Under the pieces are notes generated by a model, which saw only the letters and a program-made list of their open reading frames with translations, searched no databases and was not told the origin of the DNA. A stretch of 6,898 bases of DNA from CAZPKH01 sp964407165 (GTDB lineage Bacteria; Bacteroidota; Bacteroidia; Bacteroidales; Muribaculaceae), in the NCBI GenBank assembly GCA_964407165.1, contig CAYOUJ010000083.1:1-6898 (forward strand), written 5' to 3'. The translations under genes were made by a program, and so were the position numbers. How positions within the stretch are numbered: position 1 is the stretch's first letter; every line of letters starts with the position of its first letter. Positions 1 to 5,376 of this stretch are shown piece after piece.

Positions 1-54
1 GTATAAACCAGCAGATTTACAGTCTGCCCCATTTGGCCACTCTGGTATTCGCCC
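1..54 (-). tRNA. tRNA-Tyr (anticodon GUA), truncated at the window edge
   Basis: Read on the minus strand, the 5' acceptor strand GGGCGAA begins at 54, followed by a D-arm and an anticodon arm with stem GCAGA/TCTGC (23-27 and 11-15) and loop CTGTAAA. The anticodon GTA lies at 18-20, which decodes tyrosine codons. The long variable arm, T-arm and 3' acceptor strand fall outside the window, so the class II fold cannot be checked completely. It follows tRNA-Thr by 54 bp on the same strand with no visible promoter between, so the two are probably one transcript. Confidence 0.93.
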
Positions 55-108
55 TTAAATGGTGCCTCGACGCTGATGCTTTGAGCCGTCGCGCGTTTCG
101 GCAATCGT

Positions 109-185
109 TGGAGCCTCTTGTCGGATTCGAACCAACGACCCCGAGATTACAAATCACGTGCTCTGACCAGCTGAGCTAAAGAGGC
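109..185 (-). tRNA. tRNA-Thr (anticodon UGU), CCA encoded
   Basis: The minus strand folds as a complete class I tRNA: acceptor GCCTCTT/AAGAGGC (179-185 with 113-119), D-stem GCTC/GAGC, anticodon loop TTTGTAA (147-153) with anticodon TGT at 149-151, a 5-nt variable loop, and T-arm GTTGG-TTCGAAT-CCGAC. The discriminator is T at 112 and the genome encodes the CCA end (109-111). The anticodon stem CGTGA/TCTCG contains one U-U opposition (third pair); the other pairs are Watson-Crick. It is first in a Thr-Tyr tRNA transcript driven by the promoter at 234-264. Confidence 0.96.
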
Positions 186-233
186 GTTGTCAATTTGCTC
201 TTGCAGCGGGGGCGTTCGTCCCTTTTGCGGTTG

Positions 234-264
234 CAAAGGTAGCACCATTTTTTTAATTGGCAAA
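234..264 (-). promoter_or_regulatory. Bacteroidota-type promoter of the tRNA-Thr/tRNA-Tyr unit
   Basis: On the minus strand TTTG (261-264) is followed by a 19-nt spacer and TACCTTTG (234-241). This matches the Bacteroidota vegetative consensus (-33 TTTG, -7 TAnnTTTG) at every defined base. The start site would lie near 226-228, giving a leader of about 40 nt before tRNA-Thr. The 30 bp just upstream of the -33 box (about 265-295) are almost pure A/T with long T and A runs, which could act as an UP-like element; that last point is inference. Confidence 0.85.
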
Positions 265-351
265 ATATTCTCAACTTTTTTTTCAAAAAATTTTTGCCCG
301 CCGGCCTCCCAACCATCCCAACCGACTGCAAGCAAGCCCCTTAACTAAAAC

Positions 352-401
352 ATCGACAGCCCATCGATAGATTATCGATAATCTATCGATGGGCTGTCGA
401 T
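352..401. repeat. Perfect 50-bp palindrome with TCGA every 11 bp (3' end of the LRR gene)
   Basis: Bases 352-401 equal their own reverse complement. TCGA starts at 353, 364, 375, 386 and 397, exactly 11 bp apart, so the palindrome is built of TCGA-N7 units. The outer arms carry the motif ATCGACAGCCCATCGAT, also present in the repeats at 3986-4024 and 5377-5427. It begins 22 bp past the stop codon of the LRR gene, so it may act as a factor-independent terminator or mRNA 3'-end hairpin. Only a weak U stretch (UGUUUUAGUU) follows it on the minus strand, so the terminator role is inference. Confidence 0.85.
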
Positions 402-422
402 TATTGTTTCAAGAGGCTTTGG

Positions 423-3400
423 CTACTTCATGAGCACTGTGCGGGCACCCGTCGAGTCGACGCGGATATACATGGCGCCCTTCTGCGGGTTGACAACGCG
501 CACACCCTGCAGGGTGAAGTACTGCGCTCCCCCGCTCTCGCCGGCCTTGACACTGTCGATGCCGTCGGTCTGGGTGAAGTTCACCTCGCCCGTGGCGAGC
601 TTGAAGACTACGGTGCCCTCGCGGTCGGAGGAGATGCCCTCCTTCAGCGAGCAGTTGTCCATGCTGCCGTTGGCGAGCATATACCACTTGTTGTTATCCA
701 TGGCTGTCTGGCCGCCAAAGTTGAACACGCCGTAGCTTGCGTCGGCGATCTTGAATTCCTGGCCGGCCTCGATGGTCACGGGATAGAGCACGTAGTTGCC
801 ATCGTCGTTCTTGACGAACTTGTAGGCCTCGACGGGCTCCCAGCCGTTCATGGCGCCGCGCAGGTAGATGACCGTGTCGCAGTCGACTGCGGTGGCGGAG
901 ACGGTCATGGCCTCGAGGTCGACGGTGAAGCTCCACTTGCCCTTGAGGGCCACGGTGTTGTTCTTGTCAGACAGGGTCACGGGCAGGGTGGCGCCGTCGG
1001 TGAAGGCAGCATCGGCGGCGATGGCGCCCTTGTTGAAGCCTTCCCAGCCGTCATATTGGCCCTCGGGGGCGGTGTATGAGATCTTGAAGCCCAGGTCCTT
1101 GTCGTCGGTAAACTGCATGTCGCTGATGGTGTAGACAAACGAGCCGTTGCCGGGGATGGTGTCGAACGTCCACCCGTTGGGCTGGCCGGCAAAGTAGACG
1201 TTTTCGGGAGCCATCTCCTTTATATTATAGAGGCCCCAGTATTTGTCGGCCTTGTAGGCGGGCGAGCAGCCGAAGGGCACGTAGACGGTGACCCAGTCGG
1301 GGATGGCGTCCTCGGCGAAGCGGGTCACACCGATGAAGGCGTCGGTGTCGGTGGAGTCGCACTCGAGGTACCAGGTGCCGTTGGTGTAGAACAGCTCCGG
1401 CGGCGTCGGACGCAGCGAGTAGATGGTCTTCATCGAGTCGCCGGAGGTGGTCAGCGGGAGCACGTTCAGGCGGCCGCCAAAGCGCTCGACGCTGGCGGGG
1501 ATGGTGAACGAGGTGTTGGCGTTGCTCGAGCCGCAGACCATGGCGCCCACGTATTTGCACCCCTCGTTGATGTTGAACTCCTCGAGGTTGACGGCCATCT
1601 GTATCACGCGCGACTGAATGGTGTCGGCGCCCAGGGCGGTGAAGGAGGTCATGTTGGAGGAGTAGCCGAAGGAGTTCTGGGCGATATACTTACAGGAGGC
1701 GGGGATGGTTACGCTCTTGAAGAGGTTGGTCTGGAAGGCGCCGTCGCCGATGAACTTCAGGGTGGAGGGAAGGGCGATGGTGTCCAAGTTGAGGTAGCCC
1801 TGCACGAACGAGCCCTGTTCGTCAGCCTCGGCCGACGAGCCGTAGACGTTGAATGCGTCGGGGCCGATGACCTCCACGCCCTCCTCGAGGTTGATGGAGC
1901 GGATGCTGCCGCAGCCCGAGAAGGCGCTGCGGGCGATGATTTTGTTCTTGGCGGTAACCTTGCCGATCTTGGCGTCGTTGTAGAACCACAGCATCGACGC
2001 CGTCGTCTGGTTGGCCATCTCTACCACGCCGTATTCACCGGTGAGGGTGCTGGGGAGCTCGACCTCCTTCAGGGAGGTGCAATAGCCGAAGCCGCAGTAG
2101 AGTATCTGCTCAAGGCCCTCGTTGAGAGTCAGGCTCTCAAGGCTGGTGCAGCGGTAGAAGCCCTGGGTGTCGACCAGGCGCATGGTCGAGGGGAAGGCGA
2201 TGCTCTTGAACTTGCCGTACTGGAAGGCCAGCGGGCCGATGTAGCTCAGCTTGGTGTCCTCGAAGTTGGCCTCCTCGGCCGTGGTGTAGTAGAACGAGCG
2301 GCTCTCGATCGACTCAAGCGTCGAGGGGAAGGTTATCTTGCTGTAGGTCTTGTTCTGGTAGAACAGGTAGGGGGAGACTCGCTTTACGCCCTCGGGGATG
2401 ACGAGGCCCTTGCCGTCGTTGTCCTGGTTCCAGACGGCGGCGACGAGGTTGCCGGTGGCGACGTCGTAGAGGCAGCCGTTCTCCAGCTTGAAGCTGGTAT
2501 TGTCGGGGTCGAGCGTCAGCGAGATGCAGGCGCTGTTATAGTAGTTGAACATGTCGCCTATATAAGTGGTTGAGGCGGGGATGTTGACATATTTGCACTG
2601 CACGCGTGCGAAAGCGTTGGTGCCGATCTCCTGCACGACGGTGCCCCAGCCGATGGAGTCGAAGGTACAGCCGTAGCATGCGCCGGCGGCCACCTTCTTG
2701 ACGGTGAGGTTGAGCGTGCCCGTGGTCTTGCCCGGAGGATAGCATATAAGAGTGGTGTAGCCGCGGTCCATCAGCAAGTTGCCAAGGGCGCGGAAATATG
2801 TTGTGGCGGCGGTCTTTATGGTGGTCAGCTTGGTGCACTCCATAAAGGGGTTGCCAAGTATGGTGTCGACCGGCTTGGGCAGGGTGAAGGCGGTGAAGCC
2901 GCTGCCGCGGAAGCAGTAGGCGCCGAGCTCGTGGCATTTCTCGTTCCAGGTCACCTCCGTCAGCTTGCTGCAGGCGTAGACGCCAAGGGAGTCGATGCGC
3001 TCGATGTTGGCGCCGAGCACCAGGGTGCGCATCTTCGACAGCGAGGTGATGCCGGAGCGTTTGGCCGAAGTCGAGCCGATGGCGGTGATGGGATAGGTTA
3101 CACCCTCATACACCAAGCTGTCGGGCACGGTCAGCACGCTGTCGACTATGGCGTTGGCGTAAGCGTTGTAAAGCCACGCCGTCTTGGCGGCGGGGTCGAT
3201 GGAGAAGTCAAACAGCGTCTTACCGCTGTCGTCGAGCTGCGTCACCAAGATCTCGCCCTCCTTGACGGCGGTCAGAGCGGTGGGCTGGTCGGCGTCAGAC
3301 ATCAGTCCGTTCTCCAACATTTCTGCTGCTGTCACTGCGGTAGGTTTACCGGTTTCGGCCTTGGGCGTGACACTCTTGAGGTATACGCTCTTGGCGATGG

Positions 3401-3488
3401 TCATGGTCCGGGGAGCGGCCCATGCGGATGTCACGGCCAGGGTGAGCATGACTATGAAGCATCCGATACAAGCAAGTTGCTTTCTCAT
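423..3488 (-). CDS. Secreted BspA-type leucine-rich-repeat protein with two C-terminal carbohydrate-binding-like modules
   Basis: This 1021-residue protein is probably exported and surface-exposed. Residues 1-24 form a signal peptide (MRK, hydrophobic core, AWA before the likely cut), which supports the start at 3488. Residues about 130-760 are BspA/LRR_5-type repeats of roughly 23 residues, with recurring units such as CTSLESLTLNEGLEQI and FPSTLESIESRSF. They close with the usual VYVPFGCSPAYKADKYWGLYNI segment, split here by residue range 735-757. Residues about 763-866 and 872-970 are two modules beginning VYFAGQPNGW and VIYLRGAMNGW; the second continues with GNYVLYPVTIEAGQEFKIAD. Both resemble SusE/SusF-like or amylase-associated beta-sandwich starch-binding folds. 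The last about 35 residues (YFTLQGVRVVNPQKGAMYI...TVLMK) resemble the C-terminal sorting-like tail common on exported Bacteroidales proteins, although the usual NGKK segment is altered. BspA relatives bind host matrix proteins or partner bacteria, but the ligand here cannot be read from sequence. The stop is TAG. It is a single-gene unit with its own candidate promoter at 3596-3627. Confidence 0.9.
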   Translation of the reverse strand: MRKQLACIGCFIVMLTLAVTSAWAAPRTMTIAKSVYLKSVTPKAETGKPTAVTAAEMLENGLMSDADQPTALTAVKEGEILVTQLDDSGKTLFDFSIDPAAKTAWLYNAYANAIVDSVLTVPDSLVYEGVTYPITAIGSTSAKRSGITSLSKMRTLVLGANIERIDSLGVYACSKLTEVTWNEKCHELGAYCFRGSGFTAFTLPKPVDTILGNPFMECTKLTTIKTAATTYFRALGNLLMDRGYTTLICYPPGKTTGTLNLTVKKVAAGACYGCTFDSIGWGTVVQEIGTNAFARVQCKYVNIPASTTYIGDMFNYYNSACISLTLDPDNTSFKLENGCLYDVATGNLVAAVWNQDNDGKGLVIPEGVKRVSPYLFYQNKTYSKITFPSTLESIESRSFYYTTAEEANFEDTKLSYIGPLAFQYGKFKSIAFPSTMRLVDTQGFYRCTSLESLTLNEGLEQILYCGFGYCTSLKEVELPSTLTGEYGVVEMANQTTASMLWFYNDAKIGKVTAKNKIIARSAFSGCGSIRSINLEEGVEVIGPDAFNVYGSSAEADEQGSFVQGYLNLDTIALPSTLKFIGDGAFQTNLFKSVTIPASCKYIAQNSFGYSSNMTSFTALGADTIQSRVIQMAVNLEEFNINEGCKYVGAMVCGSSNANTSFTIPASVERFGGRLNVLPLTTSGDSMKTIYSLRPTPPELFYTNGTWYLECDSTDTDAFIGVTRFAEDAIPDWVTVYVPFGCSPAYKADKYWGLYNIKEMAPENVYFAGQPNGWTFDTIPGNGSFVYTISDMQFTDDKDLGFKISYTAPEGQYDGWEGFNKGAIAADAAFTDGATLPVTLSDKNNTVALKGKWSFTVDLEAMTVSATAVDCDTVIYLRGAMNGWEPVEAYKFVKNDDGNYVLYPVTIEAGQEFKIADASYGVFNFGGQTAMDNNKWYMLANGSMDNCSLKEGISSDREGTVVFKLATGEVNFTQTDGIDSVKAGESGGAQYFTLQGVRVVNPQKGAMYIRVDSTGARTVLMK

Positions 3489-3522
3489 TGTGTAAAAGTT
3501 AATTAAATATATATGTTAGCAG

Positions 3523-3555
3523 TTTGTCTATTGATTAGTCTATCAATTTGTCTAT
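3523..3555. repeat. GTCTAT hexamer repeated three times at 12-bp spacing in the LRR-gene leader
   Basis: GTCTAT occurs at 3526-3531, 3538-3543 and 3550-3555, each exactly 12 bp from the next. The outer copies extend to TTTGTCTAT (3523-3531 and 3547-3555). The middle copy sits between the arms of a short inverted repeat, TTGAT-N6-ATCAA (3531-3546). The block lies 35-67 bp upstream of the start codon, inside the predicted 5' untranslated leader. It may bind a regulator or be a short tandem repeat; the sequence does not decide. Confidence 0.7.
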
Positions 3556-3595
3556 AAAAAATCGGTGGAAGCGACATTATGTTAAACTTTTCAAA

Positions 3596-3627
3596 CAAAT
3601 CTAAGCATTTTGCCAAAAACAGACAAG
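3596..3627 (-). promoter_or_regulatory. Candidate promoter of the LRR-protein gene
   Basis: On the minus strand CTTG (3624-3627, three of four bases of the -33 TTTG box) is followed by a 20-nt spacer and TAGATTTG (3596-3603), a full match to the Bacteroidota -7 consensus TAnnTTTG. Transcription would begin near 3589, giving a leader of about 100 nt that contains the GTCTAT repeats. No better pair was found between this point and the start codon. Confidence 0.6.
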
Positions 3628-3727
3628 CCGTCGGTCGCCATTTAAGGTATTTTAACCAAAATAAAATCGACAGCAACTATTCACCGAATAGTAAAAATCC
3701 AACGAATGACAAAAAATCGTAATGGAA

Positions 3728-3753
3728 ATGCCCCGACGGGGCATGTTGATGAT
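3728..3753 (+). repeat. REP-like module A (forward)
   Basis: Hairpin ATGCCCC-GAC-GGGGCAT (3728-3744) followed by GTTGATGAT (3745-3753). First of four modules with the layout 7-bp stem, 3-nt loop, then a GNTRATGAT tail. Its loop is GAC; the other three have AAA when read in module orientation. Confidence 0.8.
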
Positions 3754-3783
3754 AACCCCGGGCAAGCGAAGCGCAGCCCGGGG
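3754..3783 (+). repeat. Hairpin B, left copy
   Basis: Stem CCCCGGGC (3756-3763) pairs with GCCCGGGG (3776-3783) across a 12-nt loop rich in GCG. It begins directly after the GATGAT tail of module A. Its inverted partner is at 3895-3924 and differs by a single base in the loop. Confidence 0.85.
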
Positions 3784-3806
3784 GTGAAGAAAAACCGCCC
3801 GGACAT

Positions 3807-3832
3807 GCACCCCAAAGGGGTGCGCTGATGAT
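3807..3832 (+). repeat. REP-like module C (forward)
   Basis: Hairpin GCACCCC-AAA-GGGGTGC (3807-3823) followed by GCTGATGAT (3824-3832). Second forward module. Its tail runs into the central inverted pair ATGATTG (3828-3834) / CAATCAT (3841-3847). Confidence 0.8.
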
Positions 3833-3842
3833 TGGCTCAACA

Positions 3843-3868
3843 ATCATTAACGCACCCCTTTGGGGTGC
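3843..3868 (-). repeat. REP-like module C' (reverse)
   Basis: On the minus strand, hairpin GCACCCC-AAA-GGGGTGC (3852-3868) is followed by GTTAATGAT (3843-3851). It is the mirror partner of the module at 3807-3832, with an identical hairpin and a tail differing at two positions. Confidence 0.8.
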
Positions 3869-3894
3869 CGGGGCGGGAGGACGCCTCTCCGATT

Positions 3895-3924
3895 CCCCGG
3901 GCTGCGCTCCGCTTGCCCGGGGTT
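3895..3924 (-). repeat. Hairpin B', right copy (inverted)
   Basis: Stem CCCCGGGC (3895-3902) and GCCCGGGG (3915-3922). The reverse complement of this stretch equals 3754-3783 except for one A/G difference in the loop. The shared stretch continues outward through TGATGAT, giving about 37 bp of near-perfect inverted repeat. Confidence 0.85.
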
Positions 3925-3950
3925 ATCATCATCGCGCTCCTTTGGAGCGC
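3925..3950 (-). repeat. REP-like module A' (reverse)
   Basis: On the minus strand, hairpin GCGCTCC-AAA-GGAGCGC (3934-3950) is followed by GATGATGAT (3925-3933). It occupies the mirror position of the module at 3728-3753. The stem sequence differs from that module but every base pair is kept, so pairing rather than sequence appears to be conserved. Confidence 0.8.
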
Positions 3951-3985
3951 ATTTATAAAAATATTGGTATTCGGTGAATAGTTAC

Positions 3986-4024
3986 AATCGACAGCCCATC
4001 GATGCTTTGTCGATGGGCTGTCGA
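3986..4024. repeat. TCGA-phased inverted repeat (15-bp stem) downstream of the phosphatase gene
   Basis: TCGACAGCCCATCGA (3988-4002) pairs perfectly with 4010-4024 across a 7-nt loop. TCGA starts at 3988, 3999, 4010 and 4021, 11 bp apart. It belongs to the same family as 352-401 and 5377-5427. It lies 67 bp beyond the phosphatase stop codon, and its outer 8 bp (3986-3993) form the right copy of the direct repeat flanking the mobile element. A terminator or mRNA 3'-hairpin role is plausible, but only a poor U stretch follows on the minus strand. Confidence 0.8.
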
Positions 4025-4031
4025 GTGATTT

Positions 4032-4077
4032 TCGATGACCTCGATTGATTATCGATTATCTATCGATGATTATCGAT
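4032..4077. repeat. Degenerate continuation of the TCGA-phased array
   Basis: TCGA starts at 4032, 4041, 4052, 4063 and 4073 (steps of 9, 11, 11 and 10 bp), continuing the phase of the neighbouring 15-bp stem. GATTATCGAT is directly repeated at 4047-4056 and 4068-4077. The units resemble the central units of the palindrome at 352-401, so this may be a decayed second palindrome. It ends 15 bp from the phosphatase stop codon. Confidence 0.65.
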
Positions 4078-4091
4078 GGATAATAGATGCG

Positions 4092-5360
4092 CTATCGGGC
4101 ATATTCATCAAGAACGTCTATGTAGTAGGCGCGGACGTCGTCCCAGCGGTAGAAGGGGAACGTGTCGGTCTCGACCGGTATCGCTTTCTCGCGCTCGTTG
4201 AGGAGGAACTTGACCAGCACGTCGCCGCCCTTGGGGTTGCGGAAGAAGACTATCTGGACGTTACCGGCCATGGGTGAGACTTCGTAGTTGCGGTACGTTT
4301 CGCAGGCGCCGTGGGGGCCTGTCGCGTCGCTGCCGTAGCACCCCTCGAGGCGCAGGATGGCGGCCAGCGGCATCAGGTTGCCGTCGTGGCCGAAGCGGAA
4401 GTCGGCGCCGTTGCCGCCGGAGGCTATCATGGCGTCGGCCTTGTCGATGATGTTGCGCAGCAGATTGGAGGCGTTGCCGACCACCAGGCCGCCGCTGAGC
4501 GGGCAATTGGCGTCGCGCACATAGTTGTCATAGTTGACCACCTGCCACAGGTTGAACATCTCCTCCGGCGTCAAGATGCCGTAGAACGAGCCGGGGGTCT
4601 CGACGTTCTGCTGGTCGACGGTGAGCCAGTAGAGCTGCCACATCAGCCCCTCGGGGTCAAACACATTATTATATATATAGGCGCTGTCGTTGAAGAGCAC
4701 GTGCATCAGCCGCTCGGGCTGGGTCATCTCCTGGCGGAACTTGCGGAATGCGGGGCGCCAGGGGCCGTCGTCGGCGGTGAAGCGGTTAGACTCGGGGCTG
4801 TGGTAGTTGAGGAAATACATGTTGCGCTGCGACGCCTCGCGGGGCACCTGCAGACGCGGGTTCTCCTCCTTGAGGCCCTCGACGAAGTGGTCCATCGACT
4901 GGGCCACGCGCATCACGGTGGTGGCGCAGGCGCTCAGCTGCGGGTCGCCGGCAAACACCTCGGGATAGGCACGGTACATGCGGTGGGCTATCTGGTTCTG
5001 CTGGCGTGTGCCCAGGGGTGTCAGCTCCCCTCCCCTGCCCTGCGCCTCGAGCCATACCTGCTCGGCCAGGTCTAACGCCTGCTCGCCCACGTCAGTGAGC
5101 TTGCCGTCGGCCTTGGCACGGCGCATCGGCTCGAGGAAGGCTATATAGTCTTGGTCGGCGATGAGGTAGCGGGAGCCGTGGCGGCTGTAGTGGCTGATAT
5201 AGAACGGTTTGTAACCCTTCGGGGGTGCGGTGTTGACGGTCTCGGTGACGGGGTAGGCATAGTAGACGCCGCCGAGCTTGTCGAGCTGCTCGGTCGACTG
5301 CTGAGCACTGACGCACAACACGCCCGCTAAGCACAATAAGCTGAGGATTAGTTTTTTCAT
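4092..5360 (-). CDS. Secreted histidine acid phosphatase (His_Phos_2 / MINPP-like branch)
   Basis: The product is 422 residues. An N-terminal signal peptide (MKK, hydrophobic core LILSLLCLAGVL, probable cut near VSA at 17-19) predicts export to the periplasm or cell surface and supports the start at 5360. The catalytic RHG motif is in HYSRHGSRY (residues 58-65), where His61 would be the phosphorylated nucleophile. A conserved-looking arginine follows in CATTVMRVAQ (Arg151). The proton-donor motif is in FRFGHDGNLMPL (His325-Asp326). The C-terminal PMAGNVQIVFFRN also fits the branch-2 histidine phosphatase fold. These enzymes hydrolyse phosphomonoesters; Bacteroides MINPP homologues act on inositol hexakisphosphate, but MINPP enzymes usually carry HAE where this protein has HDG, so the substrate stays open. 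The stop is TAG. The gene starts 83 bp after pgi ends, with no visible promoter in that gap, so readthrough from pgi is possible. Confidence 0.92.
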   Translation of the reverse strand: MKKLILSLLCLAGVLCVSAQQSTEQLDKLGGVYYAYPVTETVNTAPPKGYKPFYISHYSRHGSRYLIADQDYIAFLEPMRRAKADGKLTDVGEQALDLAEQVWLEAQGRGGELTPLGTRQQNQIAHRMYRAYPEVFAGDPQLSACATTVMRVAQSMDHFVEGLKEENPRLQVPREASQRNMYFLNYHSPESNRFTADDGPWRPAFRKFRQEMTQPERLMHVLFNDSAYIYNNVFDPEGLMWQLYWLTVDQQNVETPGSFYGILTPEEMFNLWQVVNYDNYVRDANCPLSGGLVVGNASNLLRNIIDKADAMIASGGNGADFRFGHDGNLMPLAAILRLEGCYGSDATGPHGACETYRNYEVSPMAGNVQIVFFRNPKGGDVLVKFLLNEREKAIPVETDTFPFYRWDDVRAYYIDVLDEYAR

Positions 5361-5376
5361 GGTTGAGTGGTTTTAT

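Larger units (their letters stand above)
3673..3985. mobile_element. MITE-like / REP-BIME-like palindromic element, apparently non-coding
   Basis: The ends are 18-bp inverted repeats: GCAACTATTCACCGAATA at 3673-3690 against 3968-3985, 17 of 18 matching, with the inner 16 perfect. The direct repeat AATCGACA abuts both ends (3665-3672 and 3986-3993), as an 8-bp target-site duplication would. Inside, hairpin modules lie in near mirror order about a centre at 3837-3838: module A, hairpin B, module C, a central ATGATTG/CAATCAT pair, then C', B' and A'. The left spacer (37 nt) is longer than the right one (17 nt), so the symmetry is not exact. I see no transposase gene and no convincing coding frame, so any movement would need an enzyme encoded elsewhere. 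It occupies the gap between the phosphatase gene and the LRR gene. Alternatives are a BIME mobilised by a REP-associated transposase, or a structured RNA. The structure is certain; the mobility is inference. Confidence 0.7.

Noticed and set aside
265..300. Intrinsic terminator from the T and A runs before the tRNA promoter
   Set aside because: No convincing GC hairpin directly precedes the runs on the strand being transcribed. The position just upstream of a consensus -33 box fits an AT-rich promoter-proximal element better.
147..335. A 62-codon minus-strand frame ending inside tRNA-Thr
   Set aside because: It overlaps the tRNA gene and its promoter. Non-coding DNA with a chance open frame.
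2931..3506. A 191-codon plus-strand frame over the 5' end of the LRR gene
   Set aside because: Antisense to the signal peptide and first repeats of the LRR protein. Composition is that of a shadow frame.
3652..3843. A 63-codon minus-strand frame within the palindromic element
   Set aside because: It reads straight through hairpins A, B and C and the left terminal repeat. The peptide is a by-product of repeat sequence, with no start context or family resemblance.
3665..3995. Integron attC site or CRISPR-like repeat
   Set aside because: There is no series of identical direct repeats separated by unique spacers, and I did not identify attC-type conserved boxes. The modules are inverted and symmetric about one centre.
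4009..4080. Invertible-promoter (invertase) site based on the inverted repeats
   Set aside because: The arms are separated by only a 7-nt loop, with no promoter between them and no recombinase gene in the window.
4311..5075. A 254-codon open frame on the plus strand inside the phosphatase gene
   Set aside because: Antisense shadow of the phosphatase. Biased Val/Ala/Gly/His composition, no recognisable motif, and no promoter.
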